A stretch of DNA of 64,000 nucleotides from Triglochin maritima (taxonomy: Eukaryota > Streptophyta > Magnoliopsida > Alismatales > Juncaginaceae). Below are positions 21,599 to 36,400 of this stretch, one piece after another. The stretch is taken from NCBI GenBank assembly GCA_963682175.1, contig OY821777.1, forward strand, positions 3,737,501 to 3,801,500, in the 5' to 3' direction. The notes under the pieces were generated by a model. The model had not been told where the DNA came from, did no database searches, and worked only from the letters and a program-made list of their open reading frames with translations. The translations under genes and the position numbers were made by a program. The first letter of the stretch is position 1. Every line of letters begins with the position of its first letter.

Positions 21599-23607
21599 TC
21601 AAGAAAATTGGTTTTTCTGGTTTTTCGAACCCGAACACTTTCTCAACCCAACACAACCTGACCCGACCTGGGGCTCACGTCCACACCCAGGGTCGCGACC
21701 CGACCCAGTCTCCGCCCCCGTTAAGAGAGTGGATCCAGTCGCGACCTGGAAAAAGACACTCATAGTGGGTGTCCTTAGGTCCTCAAATTATATTGGACAT
21801 GTGGCACTACATGAATGGTAAACCAAATGCACATGTAGCATTACAAGATTGGGTAGTTGGAGTTAATTTGGATCGATGATGTCTCCTTCCGTCGGTTGGT
21901 TGAGTTAAAGCTCATTTGGATCCTACATTGATTGAAATTAGTCGGCATAGTTGTAGCCTATAAATAAGTTCTATGTATTTGTAAAATCATCATTCTATGT
22001 ATTTGTAAAATCATCCAATTTATGAATGAATAAGTTCTAGTTTGTTGGTTAGGTTAATTTATTATTCTTTGCCTCATCGAGACGGCTCTCGCGGATGTCT
22101 GACCCCAAAAAAAAAATAAACTAAATGAAACATTTTACCAGATTCGAGTACGTCGAGACGTCCGTTGACTTATTTCCTGATCTCCAATACATTTTTTTTG
22201 ATGAGCATGATAGTAATATGAATAGAGAATGGTGTTAGGAAAGTGAAACGAATAGTTATATAAGTAGAAATAACAGAATGTCAAAATGGTAATTCGCACA
22301 GGTGACTTGTATAGTTTGCCGACGATAGATAGCAATTCAGTTTTAAAATCAGGAAAAAAATTAAAGTTGCATTTGATGCGATTTTTGCATGTTTTGCTGA
22401 GCTTACATATTTCAAGTTTTATAAATAACTCGAGAAAATTGGTTTTTCTGGTTTTTCGAACCCGAAGCCTTTCCCAACCCAACACAACCTAACCCGACCT
22501 GGGGCTCACGTCCACACCCAGGGTCGCGACCCGACCCAGTCTCCGCCCCCGTTAAGAGAGTGGATCCAGTCGCGACCTGGAAAAAGACACTCATAGTGGG
22601 TGTCCTTAGGTCCTCAAATTATATTGGACATGTGGCACTACATGAATGGTAAACCAAATGCACATGTAGCATTACAAGATTGGGTAGTTGGAGTTAATTT
22701 GGATCGATGATGTCTCCTTCCGTCGGTTGGTTGAGTTAAAGCTCATTTGGATCCTACATTGATTGAAATTAGTCGGCATAGTTGTAGCCTATAAATAAGT
22801 TCTATGTATTTGTAAAATCATCATTCTATGTATTTGTAAAATCATCCAATTTATGAATGAATAAGTTCTAGTTTGTTGGTTAGGTTAATTTATTATTCTT
22901 TGCCTCATCGAGACGGCTCTCGCGGATGTCTGACCCCAAAAAAAAAATAAACTAAATGAAACATTTTACCAGATTCGAGTACGTCGAGACGTCCGTTGAC
23001 TTATTTCCTGGTCTCCAATACATTTTTTTTGATGAGCATGATAGTAATATGAATAGAGAATGGTGTTAGGAAAGTGAAACGAATAGTTATATAAGTAGAA
23101 ATAACAGAATGTCAAAATGGTAATTCGCACAGGTGACTTGTATAGTTTGCCGACGATAGATAGCAATTCAGTTTTAAAATCAGGAAAAAAATTAAAGTTG
23201 CATTTGATGCGATTTTTGCATGTTTTGCTGAGCTTACATATTTCAAGTTTTATAAATAACTCGAGAAAATTGGTTTTTCTGGTTTTTCGAACCCGAAGCC
23301 TTTCCCAACCCAACACAACCTAACCCGACCTGGGGCTCACGTCCACACCCAGGGTCGCGACCCGACCCAGTCTCCGCCCTCGTTAAGAGGGTGGATCCAG
23401 TCGCGGCCTGGAAAAAGACACTCATAGTGGGTGTCCTTAGGTCCTCAAATTATATTGGACATGTGGCACTACATGAATGGTAAACCAAATGCACATGTAG
23501 CATTACAAGATTGGGTAGTTGGAGTTAATTTGGATCGATGATGTCTCCTTCCGTCGGTTGGTTGAGTTAAAGCTCATTTGGATCCTACATTGATTGAAGT
23601 TAGTCGG
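21599..23607. repeat. 831-bp unit in tandem, two full copies plus a partial third
   Basis: Units start at about 21599, 22430 and 23261 with exactly 831-bp spacing; the third ends at about 23607. Copies are almost identical (a handful of substitutions). Each unit joins three parts: a piece with cccgaccc/gggtcg hAT-like words, an LTR-like stretch with cctataaataag, and a fragment of the MULE family right end including palindrome-array residue (gacggctctcgcgg) and the second gene's first exon. Recent tandem amplification or an assembly effect are both possible. Confidence 0.85.
22139..22192 (-). pseudogene. Relic of MULE second-gene exon 1 (repeat unit 1)
   Basis: A 54-nt frame from ATG (22192) to donor CTG|gtaaaa encodes MYWRSGNKSTDVSTYSNL, aligned without gaps to the exon 1 of the complete MULE (MSRRPGKQ ...). 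A TATATAA word lies upstream at about 22256-22262. The same exon is at 22970-23023 in repeat unit 2. No second exon is present, so these are decayed. Confidence 0.6.
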
Positions 23608-23624
23608 CAAATTCTGACACGACA

Positions 23625-23985
23625 CGCAAAAATTGGCCATGAGCATGTCCAGAATTTGTCTAGAGTGTGTCCAGAATCAATCCATTCCGGACACGAGCCA
23701 GTCCAAAATTCGTCCAAAGTGTATACAATATTGGAATGATTCCTTATATTAATTTGGAATGTTTGGACACAATATGGACAATTCTTAGTATCTTTGTCAG
23801 AATTCGTGTCCAGAATCAATCCAATAAAGACACACTCTAGATGAATTCTGGACTGGCTCGTGTCCAGAATGGATGGAGTTTGGACACACTTTGGACAAAT
23901 TCTGGACACACAAAATTCGACCATTCCAGAATTTGTCTAGAATCAGTCCATTCTGGACGAGCTAGTCCAGAGTGTGTCCAGCATT
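23625..23985. mobile_element. Foldback element of GTCCAGAAT words
   Basis: Arm 23648-23730 (gtccagaatttgtctagagtgtgtcc ... cggacacgagccagtcc) is inverted in 23835-23910 (actctagatgaattctggactgg ... tttggacaaattctggac), and similar words recur to 23985. It may be the terminal region of the FAR1-like element that follows. Confidence 0.5.
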
Positions 23986-24041
23986 GGACTGATTCCTTGT
24001 GTTTACGGGAATGTGTTGGGTGAGGTTCGTAACATTAATCT

Positions 24042-25010
24042 ATGACCAGGGGATGCCTAATCTTTTCAGAATCATTTCATCAAGATGCAGATTTTGTATC
24101 TCAATTTTTTTATATTATGGATATGGACAACGATGAACGTCTGGAAAACGTGTTTTTGGTTGATTCTCGTTCTCGTGCGTACGATTATTTTGGAGATGCA
24201 GTCTGTTTCGACACAATCTATCTAACAAATAAATATGATGTGCATTTTGCTTTTGTTTGTGTCAACCATTATTTTGAATATGTACTTTTAGGTTGTTCAT
24301 TGTTGGCATGCGAGACAACTGATAATTACATTTGGTTGTTTCGAACTTGGCTAATTTGCACGAGGGTATGTAATAAATTTACATTACAACCTTTAATTTA
24401 TTGTGTGTATATTACTAATTGATTATGGATATTTTATATAGGAACACCACCATCAGGCATCACAACTGACTAATGTCATGTTATTACTTCTGTCATCTGA
24501 AATATTATTCCAGACTCTATACATATTTTTTTTGTATTTGACACATCATGAACAAAACACATTTCAAATTGGTTGTCACCAACAAAGCTATTATCATATC
24601 TCGATTGAAGAAGTTGGTTTATGAGTCCGAGGATGATGTTGTTTTTTTACAAGAAATTGTTGATTTCATTCAAGATTTTTCTCTACATAACAACTCATGG
24701 TTGCAATAAATTTCTAATATTCGTTCATTTTGGGTGTCTGCATTCATTGGGGGTTTATTTTTTGTTGGGATGTCTTCTACCCAAAGAAGTGAAAGCATGA
24801 GTGTTTTTTTCGACAAGTATCTAAGTTCAAATATCACTCTTAAATAGTTTGTCCAACAATATGAGTCAACTTTGCGTCAAAAGTGCGAGAAGAAGACTTA
24901 AGCAGATTTTGATTCTCGTCATCAACATCCTCAACTGATTACCCCATTTTCATTCGAAAAATAATTGTCTCAGTTGTACGCAATCAAAGTTTTAAAAAGA
25001 TTTCAACGTC
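24042..25010 (+). pseudogene. FAR1/FHY3-like (MULE-derived) pseudogene fragment
   Basis: Broken frames carry motifs in FAR1/FHY3 order: FFYIMDMDNDERLENVF, VDSRSRAYDYFGDAVCFD, TIYLTNKYDVHFAFV and LLGCSLLACETTDNYIWLF (24090-24350), then STQRSESMSVFFDKYL (about 24776-24823) and a segment like FVQQYESTLRQKCEKK. Several stops and shifts separate them, and there are no matching ends. FAR1 family proteins are domesticated MULE transposases; this copy could be a mobile element relic or a dead gene copy. Confidence 0.75.
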
Positions 25011-25137
25011 AAATCAGAATGTTATATTTGTGATATAATGCATGGTGAAAACATGAATGAAGTGTTATATACCTTCGTCAGAGAAAGTATCCACTCTTGA
25101 TTGAAATCAATTTACAATGTTATATTATGATATTATG

Positions 25138-25384
25138 TAGGGGTAAGCTTCGGTCCAGGATCGGACCGGACCGGACCGAAACCCGAATTTTCGGGAAGTC
25201 CGGACCGAAGACCGGACCGAATAGGTTCGGTCCGGTCCGGGTCGGTCCAAAACCCAGATTTTCCCCTTAAATTTTCGGTCCGGTCCGGACCGAAGACCGA
25301 ATTTCCAAAATTTTGTGGACCGAAGACCGGACCGAAAAAATTCGGTCCGGGTGCCCGGACCGGACCGAATTTTGCTCACCCCTA
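25138..25384. mobile_element. hAT-like non-autonomous element (CGGACCGG type), perfect 8-bp TSD
   Basis: Left end taggggtaagcttcggtcc, right end the inverse ending gctcaccccta. The perfect 8-bp duplication atattatg flanks it at 25130-25137 and 25385-25392. The interior of 247 bp consists of ggaccggaccgaa/ttcggtccgg words, so it is largely self-complementary. Confidence 0.85.
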
Positions 25385-25392
25385 ATATTATG

Positions 25393-26588
25393 TATGGTGA
25401 AAATAGGAATGAAGTGTTGTACATATTCGGCAGACAACTAATTTTGTCCAAAATGTCCAACATGAATACGTTCTCTGCCAAAAATTTACAACACTTCAAT
25501 CATGTTTTCACCGTGTATAATATCACATTCTCCTAATGTGACGTTGAAATCCCTTGAACGTCGGACGTGTTCGTAACGCGCGGGTTCAACAATCAATTTA
25601 CTTTAACTAATAAGGTTTAAAGTTAGTTTGATAGTAAATTACTATTTTTACGAATCAAAAAACTTGTCAAAATCAAAAAAGTTAAATAATGATAATAGTC
25701 TTTTAGAAAAAATAGAAATATGAAAATGCCAATTGAGGTATTTGTATAAGTATGTTGGTATTTGTTGTTATTTAACAAAAAAAATGGTGTTTATTTAATT
25801 ATATATCGAAAGACATATGCAAAAGGCCTAACGAAATATAATAAATTAATCATCTGTAAATTTGTAAATTCAGTAATTCGGAAAAGTTTAATAACTTTGC
25901 AAAACCCACCTTAGATCTAGGGTGTGTTTGGTTAACAACTTGATGAGAGAAAAGAAAAGAAAGTTGAGTTTTCCCTCGTTTGAATAATGACTTAACCAGA
26001 GAAAAGAAAAGAAACAGAGAGAAATGTTATCATACAAAATTACAATTCAACTTTATCTCCATTTTTGGAGAGAAATTGAGAGAAACGAAGAGAATGTGAA
26101 TAAATAATTTTTTAGTAACCAAAATATTATTACTAAAAACCTTACCCAAAAAATCCTAATTTGCTACGTATAAATACAGATTCGCCGTTCCATCTTCCGT
26201 CACCTAACTGTTTTTCTTTCTTTTCTTCCCCACCAAAACATTCCCTCGTACTCATTTTCTCATTTCTCACTCCCAATTGAATTAATCTACACTGATCAAT
26301 GTGAGTTTTGTTAACACTGTGAAAGGAAATTGTTAGAAATTTTCTATCATGCTAAAATCATTTGTAGTATTTTTTTATAATCTTTCAATTGAAAATTTTG
26401 AGTTTGAATAAAAATTATTGTTTTTACTTTTTAGTTTGATTTTTTAAATTTAAATTTTGAGAATTTGAATTTACTATAAATTACTTTACAGGTTAAGATA
26501 TATATCCAAGTTAAAAATAAAAATTGTTTAACTTTAATTTTTATGTCGGAATATAATTTGTTGTTCTTCGAGTTTAATAATGTAGAAT
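25393..26588. other. Intergenic, includes a dispersed repeat copy
   Basis: The stretch 25590-25705 is the partner of the repeat at 15421-15527. At 25921 gtgtgtttggttaac resembles the end of a Tourist or hAT MITE, but no partner end was seen. A tataaat word followed by a pyrimidine-rich stretch occurs at about 26168-26240. No ORF is supported. Confidence 0.35.
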
Positions 26589-26918
26589 CAATGGTGTAAA
26601 CGGGGAGGGTAATACCGGTATACCCGGTCACCCGTCCCGGTCGGGTACGAGTATAGGCACAAAAACTCATACCCGTTTAAAAATTCAAACCCGTATACTC
26701 GTATCCGTTTTCTCAGTTAATAAACGGGTCGGGTACGGGTAACACATTACCTGTACCCGTTTACCCGTTAAGATATATAATATATTTTTATATATTTTAT
26801 ATGTTATATATATTATATTTTTATATATTATACCTGCTATATCCGTTTATCCGCCTCGTACCCGCTAATTTAACGGATACGGGTAGGCATACTCGTACCC
26901 GCCCCGTTTACACCCTTA
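26589..26918. mobile_element. hAT-like non-autonomous element (ACCCGTA type)
   Basis: Left end caatggtgtaaacgggg and right end ccccgtttacaccctta are inverted. Flanks tgtagaat (26581-26588) and cgtagaat (26919-26926) match at 7 of 8 bases. The interior is made of acccgtaccc/gggtacggg words around an AT-rich centre. Confidence 0.8.
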
Positions 26919-27163
26919 CGTAGAATGATGTATGTGATTGTATAATACAAAGAAAAAATATTTTGGTATTTTAGAATGTTTATATTTTTTCGTAAAATGT
27001 TCTGAGAAAAACTTATTCGTTATAAAAGAAAACACAATTTGTTTTTTGTTTTTCTCTGAGTTGTTATCCAAGCAGACTTTCCATCCCGTCTATGATACTC
27101 CTTTTCCGCGCGCCCTAGGGTTTCTTGTTCTCCAAAGAATCCGGCGAAAGGGGAGAGTCGGCG

Positions 27164-31655
<4,492 letters not shown>

Positions 31656-32189
31656 ACTACGATTTCCATCACTAGAGTAGACTCAAGAAAGAAATATTCG
31701 AACGTATATATATCAGTCCTCTGTAACCTGCTGCCCAAGTTTGTGTAACATTAGTCGACTCCTGTTGATTCATTTGGGTGGATCTTAATATATTGCCTCT
31801 CTATGCAACTCTTCTAAGATATGTGCTTTATCTTCCCATGTAATGATCTTACACTGTAATTTTTTACTCCTTAGAATGGGGTTCTTCCATGTAATGGCAC
31901 CTACCTGAAGATGGATGTTACAGGAACCAATCATATAATCAGAGTGCTTTGATGTTTTTGTTCTTTATTCCCTGTGTTTTTCTGTGGTGAACCGTGAATG
32001 GGATATTTTTTGTGGATTGCGTTGTGATTTTTTTTGGGGTCGGGAAGAGGTTTTGCGTTGTGATTTTACATGAAAAATGAAGGAATAGGAACCAATAGCC
32101 AACGACGGTGGTACTTTCTGTTACTATCGTTGTTAGGAAAATTTAATTTTGTGTTACTTGAAAATAACGAAATTACTTTTAATCGTTAT
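31656..32189. other. CDKC 3' untranslated region and spacer
   Basis: T-rich sequence after the CDKC stop, typical of a 3' UTR to about 31960. No ORF or repeat is recognised before the foldback element. Confidence 0.5.
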
Positions 32190-32975
32190 TTATATTTATA
32201 CTTACGTCACAAAACTCCTATCTATTTGTATTTTTGTCATTAATTTTCCTATTTATTTGTATCATTCTGTTAACTTTACAACTAACTTCGTTAATATAAA
32301 TTAATTTTATTTGTATTTTTTGTAAATTTAACCTTTTCATCCAACAATTAGAAACACATACATAATTAACTCATATTCTTTTCTCGTTGTCTTTCTCCAC
32401 TTATGTTCTCCTATCTGTATTCTTCCCCTCCCCTCTTTTTTTTTTCTCTCTCTCAATCTTTTTGCCTCTCTCTTCACATATCTTCTATCTCTTCTCTCAA
32501 CTCTCTCTATCATCCCGTCTCTTTCTCGTTTCGCTATATTCTCTCCTTAACTTCTTTCTTACCTGCAAACGTTTAATTGTTTTTAATTGAATTTTAAATA
32601 TTTAATTTTGCAAGGGAGAGACAAGACAAAGAGAAATTAGATAGAAGACATAAAAGAGAGAAAAAGATAGAGAAAATGAGAAGAGAAATGAACATGAGTA
32701 ATGAGAGAAGATATGACGAAGAGAAATAGATAAGGGAGAAAATGAGAAAAAACTAAGAGTTGAATGATGTTTTTAGATTGTTTAGGGGATATTTTGTAAA
32801 TTTGTAATTCAATATTAATTTAAAAAACTTTTGTCTAATTGCTGGATTGTTAATGGTTAATTTTATAAAATTCGCAATTAATTTATATTAACGGAGTTAG
32901 TTGTAAAATGAACGGAATGACAAAGTTTGAAAAAATAATAACATAAATATATGACTTTGTCTTAACCACACGGGA
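32190..32975. mobile_element. Large foldback element, nearly a perfect-length hairpin
   Basis: The left arm (about 32200-32570) pairs with the right arm (about 32610-32975) over most of its length: for example ttacaactaacttcgttaat at about 32275 with its inverse attaacggagttagttgtaa at about 32887, and aacaattag with ctaattgctgg. The centre is a pyrimidine-rich tract (32370-32540, tctctctc type) facing a purine-rich tract (32612-32765, gagagaaaa type). There is no coding capacity. It lies between CDKC and IMP4. Confidence 0.65.
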
Positions 32976-33431
32976 AATAATAATACGAAGACAACATAAA
33001 AGTATTTTTTTAATTTTCCAATGACATACAAGCTAATTACCTTATTATTATTATCCATATGACTTGTTCATCCTTCTAAAAAAATAATTTAAAAATCATT
33101 ATTCATAGCATAATATATAAATATCAATGTTGGTAGCGACGGGAAGTAAATACGAAACAAAATTACAACTGTTCCATTCGTATTGAGATTTAAAATGAAA
33201 TGGGAGTAGAAAGTTTGAAAAAAAGAGTCAGAATCTTAAAATTAATAGTTTTTATTACCTAAAAAATAAAATGAGATCAAAGCGAATAATAGTAAACACA
33301 ACGGATGTATAAATATAAAATATCCCACATCCCACGAGGCACGGCATCACTTGTTCTGTTTTCCATCGATTCGTGACCTAACAAAGTAACTAGCCCTCCG
33401 ACTCCCTCGCCTCCCTCCGAAACTCACCACG

Positions 33432-36400
33432 ATGCAGCGGAGGAACATCAGAGAGAGGCGCGAGTACCTCTACCGCAAGAGCCTCGAGGGCAGGGAGCGC
33501 CTCCTCTACGAGAAGAAGCGCAAGATCAGAGAAGCCCTGGAAGGTTTACTCCCGGTTCGAAACTAGGGTTTCGCGTGCTTCTGTCGACGTTTTACATATC
33601 TTTTTTTTATTTGCAGAGGGGAAGCCGATCCCGACTGAGCTCAGGAACGAGGAGGCGGCGCTGCGAAAGGAAATCGACCTCGAGGATAACGACACCGCAG
33701 GTTGGTTTGATTCTGGTGTTCGATTTGTTGTTACTTCGTGGGGTTTCTTTAAGTTTATTGAGGCTAGTTTGGATCGAGTTGGGTTCGTTACAATTCAAAT
33801 TTATTTTTCAACAAGCCAACTTACTTAAGTTAATTATCATGAATGACAAAACAAACTATAAAGGAGTTAAGCTTCATCTGGCACATGTTATTAACTTTTT
33901 ATAGTTGGAATTCTCCAATCATTGTAATTATCACCTCTGACATGGTTCCATGTCACCAGCCATCGTGTTCAGCAGAATCACTAATGGTGTTTGGCACCTC
34001 TCTAGAGGAACAATCAAAACGCTGTACAATCCCATTCTACCCTCCTTCCCGTCTCCATACCTCTATTTGAGTAATACACTAATACATGTCTGTAAATCTC
34101 CTTATCCTTGCGCGAATCACGTGGGTTCTAAAGAAGTAATAGTGACACCCACTTTTGTATAAATGGTGCTTCGTATGTCATTGCAATTATATCTGCAGCA
34201 ATGGTGCCGAATACTCCCTTAATAGATTGATGCCCACTTGATTGGTCCCATAGGAAGTCATTTATTAATAATTATTCCAATGCAAAGGAGCAGGTTAAAA
34301 TCTGATATTCATTCTACGAAAAGGTCTTAAGTTGGAGGGGGAGGTCTGGGGGAGTCTTTTAGTGTTGTATTTCTATTGAATTGAATACTTTTTCAGCTTT
34401 GGGATTAGAGGGGAAGTGGTGTGAAAGTCACTTTAAACACAAATGTTGAATTAATGAAACTCTAGTGTTACATCTTCATGTGAACTAATCATCCCTTTTT
34501 TTGAACTTCTGTCCCTTGTCAACATTAAAGTAGTCAAGTAAAGAGATCAAGATGAGAAAAAGAAAAATATAGGTGATAAGGGGAAATTCTTAATTTCTTC
34601 TGTATGAGAGAAAGGAGATGAAACATGTTTTTCTTCCCCAAAAATTTCCACCAACAACTTGTTTGTGAGACGTGTTTTTACCCATTTTGTCTCTTTTGAT
34701 TACTCTTACTCATGTTATTTATGTCATGCACTCGTGCCCTTACATGTCTTTTGTTGTTTGGTGTTTCAGTTTTTTTAATGATCTATACCTTTGTTGTTTG
34801 CTTAGTTCCAAAGTCACACATTGATGATGAATATGCGAATGCCACAATTAAGGATCCAAAAATTCTGATCACCACGTCTCGTGATCCCAGCCAGCCTCTT
34901 ACGCAGTTCGCAAAAGTTTGTTAAATCTTTACTTTTGTAGCTTGACATGCTTTTAATTTATCAATCATAGGATATTTCTCTTATTGGGTGATATTGCTTT
35001 CCAGGAACTTAAATTGGTCTTTCCTAACTCACAGAGGATGAATCGTGGTGCTCAGGTTTGTACTTCTTCCAAGTTACATACTGTATTGTAAATGTTGTGT
35101 CTATTCTAGCTGGTCTGCAATTTCTTCCTTCGTGATCATGTTTTTAAGTTGATGTTTGTGATTAGTTTCTTTATCTCTAAGGCCCTTGTTCATTTATTGG
35201 TATAAAAGTTAACGTTCGATTATCCTGTTTTTTAGTTAATAAATTGAATTTAATGACCCTTCAAGAAGTACAGAAACACTTATCTCTTTTCTCATTACGT
35301 CCTAATATTTGCATGAAACTACCAATCAAAAAGTATATTTATTTGCATGAAAACAAGCAATGTGACTTGGGGACCTATAATTTATTCTCCTGCATGTCTA
35401 TATAATATATACAAAATATTATATTAAATATCCGATGGCGAGCTTCAGCTTCTTAATGGTGGCCAATGGGCATACATACAATTGACCCAGAAATACAATT
35501 TTCTCCTTTTTTTTGATGCTAAGCTGGTGTCTTTACATTTGATTGACTTGGCATATACTAATGTCAGTTTGAACTTTAAACTCCCATTATATATATGTAT
35601 GTATCTATGTATGTATGTATGCCTCTATTGTTTGGTTAAAAAAGATGGAAAATCAAAAGAGTTTGAATTCTTTAGCGGGTTTAGACTTGGTACCTGAAAC
35701 TTGCTAGATGTTTGAGTTATGAGTTGGGTCCTGGTCTTGTTAAACTTGTGTTATCAGGTTTCAGCGGTTAACTGCAGAAAAAAGATTTAGGTTTCGACAA
35801 TATAATCCAGCAAGGCAACAAGAACTACAACGGATGCTATTTAAAGTCCACCTCAAAATCAATTCATCTCTTTTCTTTTTTCTATCTTTTTTTTCTTTTC
35901 CATCCATGTCCTATTGGTGTATGGACACTTAATATATGTGTATTAACTTCTGATTTGAAACCTGAAATAAGCACCCTGATACTGTAATGCAGGTCCTCTC
36001 TGAAATAATAGATACTTGCCGTGCACATGATTTTACAGATGTGATGTTGGTACATGAACACCGTGGCAAGCCAGATGGCTTAGTTGTTTCTCATTTACCT
36101 TTTGGCCCAACTGCATATTTCGGATTATCCAATGTGGTGCGGTATACCAGCTTCATTTGCTTTGTAAAATGAACGAGTTATTTGTAGCGTACAGTTGTTT
36201 TAGAAACACTGCTCGCATCTTTCAGGTAACGAGACATGATATTAAAGATAAAAAGGCTATGGGAACTGTATCCGAAGCATACCCTCGTTTGATTCTTGAG
36301 GATTTTACTACCAAGGTGCTTATCATTTTTTCCTTTTTTATACAATTTTGTGTTTTTTTGTGTGTTTTTTGCGCCCCTTAAAATTTTCAAGTAGCACACT

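Noticed and set aside
22135..22485. 116-codon minus frame repeated identically at 22966-23316
   Set aside because: Identity only reflects the 831-bp tandem repeat; the real signal is the 54-nt exon relic in a different frame.
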